A stretch of DNA of 7,637 nucleotides from positions 1-7,637 of the forward strand of contig JADFNZ010000083.1 in NCBI GenBank assembly GCA_022563135.1, written 5' to 3'. Positions 1 through 5,134 of the stretch are shown here, piece by piece (positions within the stretch are counted from its first letter, which is position 1; each line of letters opens with the position of its first letter). Below the pieces are notes generated by a model. The model saw only the letters and a program-made list of their open reading frames with translations, did no database searches and was not told where the DNA came from. The position numbers were made by a program, and so were the translations under genes. This DNA comes from Chloroflexota bacterium. Its GTDB lineage: Bacteria; Chloroflexota; Dehalococcoidia; DSTF01; RBG-16-68-14.

Positions 1-278
1 CGATCCACCACGGCCTCCAAGTCCAGTACCTGCGCGTTCAGAGAGAAGTCGGTTACCTCGCGCTCCGAGAGCCCGATACCCCTACCGTCATACCTGACCA
101 ACCTTCGTCTCTCAGCCAGACGCTCATACCAGCGACGGGTACCCCGGCTTTGCCATTCCAGCTGGATGTGGCTGAAGGGAATGTCCGGCATGTAGACGAA
201 CGGCCTGCCCTCGCCCATCGTCCAGTACGCGATGCTCACGCCGTCCTCGGTCTTCGCGTACTGGATGCGCGGCTCCAT
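1..278 (-). CDS. Alpha/beta-hydrolase-fold signalling-type protein, N-terminal part (runs off left edge)
   Basis: Reading leftwards from ATG at 278-276 gives 92 codons with no stop before the window ends, so only the N-terminus is visible. It opens MEPRIQYAKTEDGVSIAYWT and continues through a segment with FSHIQLEW, RRWYERLA and RLVRYDGRGIGLS. This matches the start of alpha/beta-hydrolase-fold modules that, in Actinobacteria and Chloroflexota, often precede a LuxR-type DNA-binding or class III adenylate-cyclase domain. The YDGRGIGLS stretch is the usual DxRGxGxS loop of the fold, after strand beta-4. The nucleophile elbow and any output domain lie outside the window, so enzyme and regulator cannot be told apart here. 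The start is firm: the same frame has TAG five codons upstream. There is no Shine-Dalgarno sequence, but TAGAAT lies 9 nt upstream. The gene is divergent from the zinc-ribbon gene at 386. Confidence 0.8.
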   Translation of the reverse strand, partial: MEPRIQYAKTEDGVSIAYWTMGEGRPFVYMPDIPFSHIQLEWQSRGTRRWYERLAERRRLVRYDGRGIGLSEREVTDFSLNAQVLDLEAVVD

Positions 279-287
279 AGCGGACGT

Positions 288-293
288 ATTCTA
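288..293 (-). promoter_or_regulatory. Putative -10 box of the alpha/beta-hydrolase gene (near-leaderless)
   Basis: On the minus strand the hexamer TAGAAT (5 of 6 matches to TATAAT) ends 9 nt before the ATG at 278. A start site 6-9 nt after the box would leave an mRNA leader of about 0-3 nt. There is no purine-rich Shine-Dalgarno sequence between box and ATG, and no convincing -35 at 16-18 nt. Support comes from the same 9-nt geometry at 371-376 and 6173-6178. Confidence 0.35.
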
Positions 294-367
294 CATCACC
301 AAGGAAGCCGCTGCGATGGCAACGTCTGCAGCGCGTGCGGAAGCTCGCAGGCGAGGGCGAACGGCTG

Positions 368-376
368 TGGTAAACT
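368..376 (+). promoter_or_regulatory. Putative extended -10 promoter of the zinc-ribbon gene
   Basis: TGG followed by TAAACT (371-376) fits an extended -10 element (TGn plus a TATAAT-like hexamer, 4 of 6), which can work without a good -35; none is seen. The hexamer ends 9 nt before the ATG at 386, so the leader would be only a few nucleotides. A GAGG at 378-381 lies 4 nt from the ATG, too close for a typical Shine-Dalgarno and probably inside or upstream of the start site. The divergent gap 279-385 holds no other structure I trust. Confidence 0.4.
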
Positions 377-385
377 AGAGGCGAG

Positions 386-838
386 ATGAAGTGCCCCCGC
401 GACGGCGTAGAGCTGAAGATCGAGCACCATCAGGGCATCGAGGTAGACCACTGCCCCACCTGCAACGGCCGCTGGCTCGACCACCACGAGCTCGACCTGC
501 TGGAGGCGACCGTCGCGCCACACGAGGACCAGCGCCGCGCAACGATCGAGTACGCGAAACGCCAGAGCGAGTTGAACTGCCCGGTCTGCGACAAGCGGAT
601 GCGCGCCTTCAACTATCGCGCCTACAACCTGGAGATCGACACCTGCGAGGACGAGCACGGCTTCTGGCTGGACGCCGGCGAGGAGGGCCAGATCCGCGAC
701 GTCATGGAGGAGCGCGTGCGCGGCCTGGAGCGCTCGGCTTCGGCGGAAGAGTCCTGGGGCAAGTTCCTCGGCCGCGTCGGCAACAAGGGCGTCTGGGACA
801 ACATCAAAGGCATGTTCGGCGGCGGCCGCCGGCGCTAA
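386..838 (+). CDS. Double zf-TFIIB zinc-ribbon protein
   Basis: This 150-residue soluble protein contains two tandem zf-TFIIB (Pfam 'transcription factor zinc-finger') modules. Module 1 has Cys3-x2-Asp6, then Cys23-Pro-Thr-Cys26 followed by NGRWLDHHEL. Module 2 has Cys65-x2-Cys68, then Cys87-x3-His91 followed by GFWLDAGE. The WLD-x2-E signature after the second ligand pair is characteristic of the family. Each module therefore replaces one classical Cys: Asp6 in the first, His91 in the second. The CPxDG form is seen in other family members; I infer that both modules bind one zinc each. The C-terminus (about 120-150) is Gly/Arg-rich and ends GGGRRR, which could contact nucleic acid or membrane surface. 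Despite the family name, these small bacterial proteins have no established transcription role. It starts the plus-strand run; the next gene lies 89 nt downstream. Confidence 0.85.
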   Translation: MKCPRDGVELKIEHHQGIEVDHCPTCNGRWLDHHELDLLEATVAPHEDQRRATIEYAKRQSELNCPVCDKRMRAFNYRAYNLEIDTCEDEHGFWLDAGEEGQIRDVMEERVRGLERSASAEESWGKFLGRVGNKGVWDNIKGMFGGGRRR

Positions 839-842
839 CCAC

Positions 843-871
843 TCGACCACCAACCCCCGTTCCGGCACAAT
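843..871 (+). promoter_or_regulatory. Weak candidate promoter upstream of the acidic-tailed gene
   Basis: TCGACC (843-848, 4 of 6 to TTGACA), a 17-nt spacer and CACAAT (866-871, 4 of 6 to TATAAT) lie in the 89-nt gap after the zinc-ribbon gene. The implied leader of about 50 nt would contain the strong Shine-Dalgarno at 916-921. In GC-rich DNA a match this loose arises easily by chance, so readthrough from the zinc-ribbon gene is an equal alternative. Confidence 0.2.
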
Positions 872-915
872 AGCATCGAACCATCGCATGGCCGTCCCTT
901 CGCGTTGGGGCGGGG

Positions 916-921
916 AAGGAG
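916..921 (+). promoter_or_regulatory. Strong ribosome binding site for the acidic-tailed protein
   Basis: AAGGAG, a 6-nt spacer, then ATG at 928. This near-ideal Shine-Dalgarno fixes the start of the 110-residue gene and contrasts with the SD-poor starts elsewhere in the window. Confidence 0.8.
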
Positions 922-927
922 CCCAGC

Positions 928-1260
928 ATGCCTCGCTTTCAGTTCGAGCGCGAGTCGCGCACGCCGCACTCAGAAGCGTTCCTCATCCTCAGCGGCGACG
1001 ACCAGATCGGCCGCGCGGACCTCCACTTCGCGGGGGAGATGGCCTTCGCCACGATCTGCGTGCCGGAGGAGTTCACGGAGGACGACATCCAGCAGGTGAT
1101 CGCCGAGGTAGACGAGCGGCTGGTGATGCCCGCGCTGCCGTTCCGCCAGGACTTCGTCGCGACGGTGTGGCTCGGCCGCCAGGCGGGCATCTACTCCGAG
1201 GAGACGGAGGAGGAGTACGAGGAAGAGGTGGAGGGGAACGGCCACCTCGAGGAGTCGTAG
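928..1260 (+). CDS. Small hypothetical protein with acidic C-terminal tail
   Basis: I do not recognise this 110-residue protein. It has no signal peptide, membrane segment or Cys/His metal motif. Residues 1-90 look like a compact alternating strand/helix domain: a beta-rich start (FLILSGDDQIGRADLHF, then MAFATICVP), a probable amphipathic helix (TEDDIQQVIAEVDERLV) and a beta-like stretch (DFVATVWLGRQAGIY). The last 17 or so residues are strongly acidic (SEETEEEYEEEVEG) and probably disordered. The gene is very likely real: it has an ideal Shine-Dalgarno at 916-921, codon use biased to G/C in third positions, and tight linkage to the next gene, whose Shine-Dalgarno overlaps this stop codon. 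The acidic tail could suit a protein-protein adaptor or a DNA-mimic role, but that is speculation. Confidence 0.75.
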   Translation: MPRFQFERESRTPHSEAFLILSGDDQIGRADLHFAGEMAFATICVPEEFTEDDIQQVIAEVDERLVMPALPFRQDFVATVWLGRQAGIYSEETEEEYEEEVEGNGHLEES

Positions 1261-1263
1261 GAG
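1259..1263 (+). promoter_or_regulatory. Ribosome binding site for the EthD gene, overlapping the upstream stop
   Basis: AGGAG begins inside the TAG stop codon of the preceding gene and sits 8 nt before the ATG at 1272. This selects 1272 over the long open frame that extends upstream to 888. It also implies that the two genes share an mRNA and may be translationally coupled. Confidence 0.75.
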
Positions 1264-1271
1264 AGACGAGC

Positions 1272-1604
1272 ATGGTGAAGATCATCTATGGCATCACGCG
1301 CAAGGCTGGCCTGAGCGTGGCGGAGTTCCAGCGCTACTGGCGCGAGACACACGGGCCTATCGCGGGGAAGATCCCCGGCCTGCGCCGCTACGTGCAGTGC
1401 CACACCCTACCGGAGCTTTACGAACGGGGCGACCCGCCGCCCTACGACGGCGCGGCCGAGCTTTGGTTCGACGACATGGACGCCCTCAGGAAGGCGATGG
1501 CCTCGCCGGAGACCGAGGCGGCGCGAGAGGACGAACGCAACTTTATCGACCACAGCAAGGTCTTCTTCATCGTGACGGAGGAGAAGCCGGTGGTGGAGGC
1601 GTGA
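1272..1604 (+). CDS. EthD-domain protein (dimeric alpha/beta-barrel fold)
   Basis: This 110-residue single-domain protein matches the EthD family. It opens with a strand MVKIIYGITRKAGLS, then the hallmark FQRYWRETHGP (residues 19-29), then IPGLRRYVQCH (about 34-44), AAELWFDDMDALRKAMASPE (about 59-78) and a closing strand KVFFIV. The spacing agrees with the ferredoxin-like dimeric alpha/beta barrel shared with antibiotic-biosynthesis monooxygenases. Some EthD proteins assist degradation of ethyl tert-butyl ether or act on polyketide rings, but most have no known substrate, so a specific reaction cannot be assigned. His27 in the YWxxxHGP motif is the residue usually conserved. The start at 1272 rests on the Shine-Dalgarno at 1259-1263 and agreement with the family N-terminus. 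Its stop overlaps the next start (GTGA), suggesting coupled translation with the lipoprotein. Confidence 0.88.
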   Translation: MVKIIYGITRKAGLSVAEFQRYWRETHGPIAGKIPGLRRYVQCHTLPELYERGDPPPYDGAAELWFDDMDALRKAMASPETEAAREDERNFIDHSKVFFIVTEEKPVVEA

Positions 1605-2461
1605 GGGCGCGCCTCCTCCTCGGAGCAACTCTCGCGGTCGCCGTCGCGTTCTTGGTCGCGTGCAGCGACGGTGACGGCGGCGATCGGCCTGCGCCGACGG
1701 ACGGCGGCCCAAGCATCGATGCGCTCGGCCTGCCGGTGGCACCAGAAGCGCCGCCAGTGACGCCGGAGAACGGCGCGTCCGGCGGCGTCGTGCTGAGGTG
1801 GTGGGGACAGTCGACGTTCGAGCTGAGCAGCCCGCGCGGGGCCGATATCCTGATCGACCCCTACAGTGACGGCATCGGCTACCGCGTGCCCGAGCTGAGC
1901 GTAGCTTTTATTACGGTCAGCCACGAGCACCTCGACCACAACAACACGGGCCTCGCCGGCGACGCCACGATCTTGCGCGGCCTCACAGGCAGCGGCTGGG
2001 CCCAGATCGACGAGCGTCCGACAGTGGACGTCCGCATCCGCAGCTTGGCGAGCTGGCACGACGACGCCCAGGGCGACGACCGCGGGCGCAATGCCATCTT
2101 CGTCATCGAGACGGGCGGGCTGCGTATCGTCCACCTGGGCGACCTCGGCCACGCGCTCACGCCGGAGCAGATCGCTGCCATCGGCCCGGTCGACGTGCTG
2201 CTCGTGCCGGTGGGCGGCTTCTTCACGATCGATGCCAAGGGCGCGCAGGAAGTGGTCGTGCAGCTCGCACCGCGCGTGGTGATCCCGATGCACTACAAGA
2301 CGAAGGACGTGACGATCAATCAGCTCCGGCCGGTGCAGCCGTTCTTAGCGGGCCAGAAGTTCGAGGAGAAGGGCACGCCCACTGTCACGCTCAGCGCCGC
2401 CGAGCTGCCGCCGCCCGGCAGCGCCGCCATCTGGGTGCTGGAGCCGGCGGGCGCGCAGTAG
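1601..2461 (+). CDS. Exported metallo-beta-lactamase-fold lipoprotein (UlaG-like hydrolase family)
   Basis: This 286-residue protein starts with GTG at 1601, overlapping the EthD stop. The start is chosen because it directly gives a lipoprotein signal: RAR, a hydrophobic stretch, then LVAC with Cys21 as lipidation site. A Gly/Pro/Asp-rich linker (about 22-60) leads to the catalytic domain. Metal-site motifs of the MBL superfamily follow: SHEHLDHNN (His108, His110, Asp112, His113), SWHDD (His153), HLGDLGH (Asp181, His184) and IPMHYKT (His231). The opening RWWGQSTFEL and DILIDPY are typical of the Lactamase_B_3 / UlaG-like branch, whose members hydrolyse lactones, phosphoesters and other substrates with zinc or manganese. 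Substrate is unknown. A surface-tethered form is less usual than the cytoplasmic UlaG type and suggests action on an extracytoplasmic compound. True class B beta-lactamase activity is not implied. Confidence 0.88.
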   Translation: MRARLLLGATLAVAVAFLVACSDGDGGDRPAPTDGGPSIDALGLPVAPEAPPVTPENGASGGVVLRWWGQSTFELSSPRGADILIDPYSDGIGYRVPELSVAFITVSHEHLDHNNTGLAGDATILRGLTGSGWAQIDERPTVDVRIRSLASWHDDAQGDDRGRNAIFVIETGGLRIVHLGDLGHALTPEQIAAIGPVDVLLVPVGGFFTIDAKGAQEVVVQLAPRVVIPMHYKTKDVTINQLRPVQPFLAGQKFEEKGTPTVTLSAAELPPPGSAAIWVLEPAGAQ

Positions 2462-2464
2462 ACC

Positions 2465-3301
2465 TTAGTCCATTGGCGTACCGCCGTTGACGTTCAGCGT
2501 CTGGCCGGTGATCCACGAGGCGTCGTCGGAGCAGAGGAACGCGACGGCGCCGGCGATATCGTTCGGCCGGCCCTGGCGGCCCAGCGGCGCAGCGCGCCTA
2601 ACACCCGCCTTGATCTGCTCGAACTGGAGGCCCATGCGCTTCGCCATGCGGCTGAAGGTGTCGTCCATCATGTCCGTGTCGACCGAACCGGGGGCGACGC
2701 CGTTCACGGTGACGCTATGGGGCGCGAGCTCCAGCGCCATCTGCTGCGTGAGGCCGATGACGCCGAACTTCGTCGCGCAGTAGGCGCCGTAGTAGGCGAT
2801 GCCCATCCGCCCGGCTGTCGAGGAGATGTTCACGATGCGCCCGCCCGTGTTCGCCTCCAGCATCGCCGGGATGACCGCGCGCATGCAGCGGTAGACACCG
2901 TTCAGATTGACGTCGACGACGCGGTACCACTCCTCGTCGTCGATCTCCCAGAGCGCGCGGTCGCCTGTGTAGGACGTGCCAGCGTTGTTCACGAGGATGT
3001 CGATGCGGCCGAACTCGGAGAGCGTCGCCTGGGCGAGCCGCTCCGCGTCCTCACGATCCGTCACGTCACACTCGACGGCGAGGGCGCGCCGGCCGAGCTG
3101 CTCGACCTCCTCGACGACTGACGCGAGGCCGCGCCAGCCGGTCGTGTGCTCCTCCTCCGGGAACGCCTCGGGCGCTCGCGGGGCGCCGGAGACGACCACG
3201 TCCGCGCCCTCCTGCGCCAGCCGCAGCGCGATGGCGCGGCCGATGCCGCGCTTCCGCGCCGCGCCCGTGACGATGGCGACTTTGCCCGCTAGCCCTTCCA
3301 T
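2465..3301 (-). CDS. Short-chain dehydrogenase/reductase (classical SDR)
   Basis: This 278-residue cytoplasmic NAD(P)-dependent oxidoreductase has a Rossmann start KVAIVTGAARKRGIG (residues 7-21); its glycine loop is two residues longer than the usual TGxxxGIG. NNAG lies at 105-108. The catalytic tetrad is Asn132, Ser161, Tyr174 and Lys178 (Y-C-A-T-K), and NGVAPGSVDT follows. The C-terminus has CSDDASWITGQTLNVNGG, as in FabG-like enzymes. An extra segment of about 18 residues (about 40-58, APRAPEAFPEEE onward) follows beta-2. Arg/Lys in the glycine loop and no Asp at the end of beta-2 favour NADP(H), an inference. ATG 3301 is preferred over an in-frame ATG at 3355 because GAGGAGG sits 6 nt before it and the protein then begins at the family's usual point. 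Substrate cannot be deduced. Its stop is 3 nt from the convergent lipoprotein stop. Confidence 0.92.
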   Translation of the reverse strand: MEGLAGKVAIVTGAARKRGIGRAIALRLAQEGADVVVSGAPRAPEAFPEEEHTTGWRGLASVVEEVEQLGRRALAVECDVTDREDAERLAQATLSEFGRIDILVNNAGTSYTGDRALWEIDDEEWYRVVDVNLNGVYRCMRAVIPAMLEANTGGRIVNISSTAGRMGIAYYGAYCATKFGVIGLTQQMALELAPHSVTVNGVAPGSVDTDMMDDTFSRMAKRMGLQFEQIKAGVRRAAPLGRQGRPNDIAGAVAFLCSDDASWITGQTLNVNGGTPMD

Positions 3302-3307
3302 GCCAAG

Positions 3308-3314
3308 CCTCCTC
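3308..3314 (-). promoter_or_regulatory. Ribosome binding site that fixes the SDR start
   Basis: GAGGAGG on the minus strand, 6 nt before the ATG at 3301: an ideal Shine-Dalgarno. The 85-nt gap to the upstream gene (3302-3386) also holds two short palindromes (CGATCGATCG at 3369-3378 and a 12-bp GC palindrome around 3335-3346). Neither has a loop or T-tract typical of a terminator. No convincing promoter is seen. Confidence 0.8.
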
Positions 3315-3386
3315 GATGTCAAACGTGTGCGTAGCGCCGCGCGGCGTGCAGCCATGACGATAACATAGCGATCGATCGGGAGGGAG

Positions 3387-4127
3387 CTACTGACGCGAGC
3401 GGCGGAGGCGCAGCGCGAAGAGTGCGCCGGTCACTGCGAGGAGACCGAGGCTCGCTAGCGCGATGAGGAGCACCGGCTGGCCGCCGTCGTCGTCTACGTT
3501 GACCGGTTGCAGTTCCGCGTCAGGCTGCGGTTCAGAATCGGACACTGGCTCAGGCTCCGGCACTAATGGTGGCAGCGGCTCACCCATCGCGAAGGAGAGC
3601 GCGGCATCCAGCTCCGCTTGGGACGCGCCGGTGATGGCCGCGACGGTTCGCAGGGCCTCTCCCACTGGAATCGGAGGTTCAGGCGGAATATTCTGGAAGG
3701 CCACTTGAGCCTCGCCATTCGCCAACACGTACTTGCCCCACTCATGACCAACCACGAATGAATCGCCGCGAAACTCTCCAAACATCAGGAGCACACGTTC
3801 GCCTTCTTGGAGACGCGGGCCGCCCGTGCAGTCCGCGCCAAGAGAACCAAGCGGCGAGAGCGTTACCAAAGGCTCGACCGTACCCTTAAGCACCGCTTCC
3901 ACGCGAACCGTCGATTCGTAGACATTGTAGGAATTGGGCCGATCCCTAACGAGTCGCTCATTGATGACTTCACCAACGATCACTACTTGTGCACCACGAG
4001 CGAGTCCCTCCAACGCAGTCGGAGCGAGCGAGCACGCGGCCGCGTGCCGCGCCGTCTGCGGGGCGAGCGAACCCGCGAAAACCAGGGCGCCAAACAGCGC
4101 CGCCACCGCCAAACGAACTGCCATCAT
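3387..4127 (-). CDS. Secreted NTR/TIMP-like domain protein with C-terminal membrane anchor
   Basis: This protein has 246 residues from the first ATG, or 245 from the second at 4124. An N-terminal signal peptide (VRLAVAALFGALVFAG) ends near AAA before Cys32, so signal-peptidase cleavage would leave Cys as the first mature residue. Then come CSLAPTALEGLARGAQVVIVGEV and a beta-rich domain with LKGTVEPLVTLSP, ADCTGG (Cys100) and EGERVLLMF. This resembles the NTR/TIMP-like fold seen in bacterial secreted proteins, where two cysteines, here the only pair, can form a disulfide. Residues about 187-217 are a Pro/Glu/Asp linker, followed by a hydrophobic helix (about 219-239) and a basic tail RLRRSRQ. 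It should be anchored with the domain outside. No LPXTG sortase motif is present. Function is unknown; protease inhibition should not be assumed. The start lies 14 nt after the CDF stop, has no Shine-Dalgarno, but has TATACT just upstream. Confidence 0.75.
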   Translation of the reverse strand: MMAVRLAVAALFGALVFAGSLAPQTARHAAACSLAPTALEGLARGAQVVIVGEVINERLVRDRPNSYNVYESTVRVEAVLKGTVEPLVTLSPLGSLGADCTGGPRLQEGERVLLMFGEFRGDSFVVGHEWGKYVLANGEAQVAFQNIPPEPPIPVGEALRTVAAITGASQAELDAALSFAMGEPLPPLVPEPEPVSDSEPQPDAELQPVNVDDDGGQPVLLIALASLGLLAVTGALFALRLRRSRQ

Positions 4128-4130
4128 GCC

Positions 4131-4136
4131 AGTATA
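4131..4136 (-). promoter_or_regulatory. -10 box TATACT directly before the NTR-like gene: leaderless start candidate
   Basis: In the 14-nt gap after the CDF stop, minus-strand TATACT (5 of 6 to TATAAT) is followed by GGC, ATG, ATG. Transcription starting 7 nt after the box would begin exactly at the second ATG (4124), the classic leaderless arrangement. No Shine-Dalgarno is present for either ATG and no -35 is evident. The box lies within an otherwise operon-like spacing, so it would be an internal promoter adding to readthrough. Confidence 0.45.
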
Positions 4137-4141
4137 GACGC

Positions 4142-5128
4142 TTACGGAGACGCGTTGGTTCCCTCGTCCCCGCCGCGTGCGCCGTCTCCCATCTGCACGT
4201 GCTCCTCATGCCACGGGCCGCGGTAGCGGCCGTCGTCCGGCTCCAGGTGGATCGTCACCGTCGCGCTCGGCAGACGCTCGTGGATCGCCTCCTCCAGCGT
4301 GTCACACAGCCCATGCGCCACCGCGACCGTCTGCTGCGGGTCGACGATGAGGTGGAACTCGACGTAGCGCTGACGGCCGGACTTGCGGGTGCGCAGGTCA
4401 TGGTAGCCGCGGATGCCGCTGCCGCGCTGCTCGTCCAGGCACCTCTCGATCAGCTCCTCTTCACGACGGGGCAGCCGAACGTCCATGATCTCGTCCAGCG
4501 CCGCCCGGAACACCTGCGCCGCCGTCCAGAGGAGGTAGACGGCGAGCGCGAGCGCGACCAGCGGGTCGAAGATCGTGCTGTCGGTGAGCGCGACGAGCGC
4601 GAGCGCGCTGAAGACCGCGCCCGCCTGCCCGACGTTCGTCCAGAGGTGTCGCGTGTCGGCGGCCAGCGCGGGCGAGCCGGTCAGCCGCGCCGCCCGGCTG
4701 ACGTAGAGCACGACGAACACGTTCACCACAGCGGTCACCGCGAGCGCGATCATGCCCGGCGTCGTATCGATCTCGACATCGCGCTCGATCAGGCGGCCCA
4801 CGGCGGTGTAGATGATGAACCCGCCGCCTCCCGCGATGAGCAGCGCCTGCCCGGCGGCGGCGACGCTCTCCGCCTTGCCGTGGCCGTACGGGTGCTCTTC
4901 GTCCGGCGGCTGGCTGGCCATGCGGATGCTGAGGAAGGCGAAGCTGGAGGCGACCGCGTCTTCCGCGCTATCGATCGCGTCCGAGAGCACCGCGATGCTG
5001 CCAGTGAGGATCCCCACCGCGAACTTGAGGACCATGAGCGTGATGTTTGACGTGAAGGAGAGCGCCGCCGCCCGCGAGGCGAGGTCGTAGCGGAAGGCGA
5101 AGAAGCGGTCGAGCCTTGAGGTGGCCAT
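4142..5128 (-). CDS. Cation diffusion facilitator (CDF) family transporter
   Basis: This 328-residue inner-membrane divalent-metal/proton antiporter of the CDF family has about six membrane segments (residues about 25-200) and a cytoplasmic ferredoxin-like C-terminal domain (about 210-300, with GIRGYHDLRTRKSG and YVEFHLIVD). TM2 carries Asp53-x3-Asp57 (DSAED) and the following loop has HPYGHGKAE (79-87), both diagnostic. In TM5 the expected HxxxD metal pair reads His161-x3-Asn165 (ADTRHLWTN), so one acidic ligand is replaced. Asp/Asp in TM2 resembles the Fe/Zn-type YiiP/FieF group, but the Asn makes metal prediction unsafe. The tail after about 305 is polar and acidic/Gly-rich. The start ATG lies 6 nt after the flippase stop with no Shine-Dalgarno, implying translational coupling. 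Another gene follows after 14 nt. Confidence 0.92.
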   Translation of the reverse strand: MATSRLDRFFAFRYDLASRAAALSFTSNITLMVLKFAVGILTGSIAVLSDAIDSAEDAVASSFAFLSIRMASQPPDEEHPYGHGKAESVAAAGQALLIAGGGGFIIYTAVGRLIERDVEIDTTPGMIALAVTAVVNVFVVLYVSRAARLTGSPALAADTRHLWTNVGQAGAVFSALALVALTDSTIFDPLVALALAVYLLWTAAQVFRAALDEIMDVRLPRREEELIERCLDEQRGSGIRGYHDLRTRKSGRQRYVEFHLIVDPQQTVAVAHGLCDTLEEAIHERLPSATVTIHLEPDDGRYRGPWHEEHVQMGDGARGGDEGTNASP

Positions 5129-5134
5129 CGAGCG

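Noticed and set aside
819..835. GC palindrome at the end of the zinc-ribbon gene as a terminator
   Set aside because: It is within Gly/Arg codons, lacks a proper loop and has no T-tract.
888..1271. Upstream extension of the EthD frame to 888
   Set aside because: It overlaps the well-supported gene at 928-1260 in another frame, translates to an Arg/Gly/Pro-rich shadow, and the EthD family start coincides with ATG 1272 and its Shine-Dalgarno.
1397..1600. Extension of the MBL lipoprotein frame to 1397
   Set aside because: It lies inside the EthD gene and would place about 68 Arg/Gly-rich residues before a signal peptide and lipobox that must be N-terminal.
2404..2422. 7-bp hairpin (GCTGCCG / CGGCAGC) near the end of the lipoprotein gene as a terminator
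   Set aside because: It lies inside the coding sequence, is not followed by Ts, and reflects Pro/Gly/Ala codons in GC-rich DNA.
3302..3355. ATG at 3355 as SDR start (18 extra residues)
   Set aside because: The extra residues are Arg/Ala-rich and unlike the family; GAGGAGG before 3301 marks the later ATG.
3989..5050. Long plus-strand open frame opposite the CDF and NTR-like genes
   Set aside because: Its translation is an Arg/Asp/His-rich antisense shadow; the minus strand carries clear family motifs throughout.
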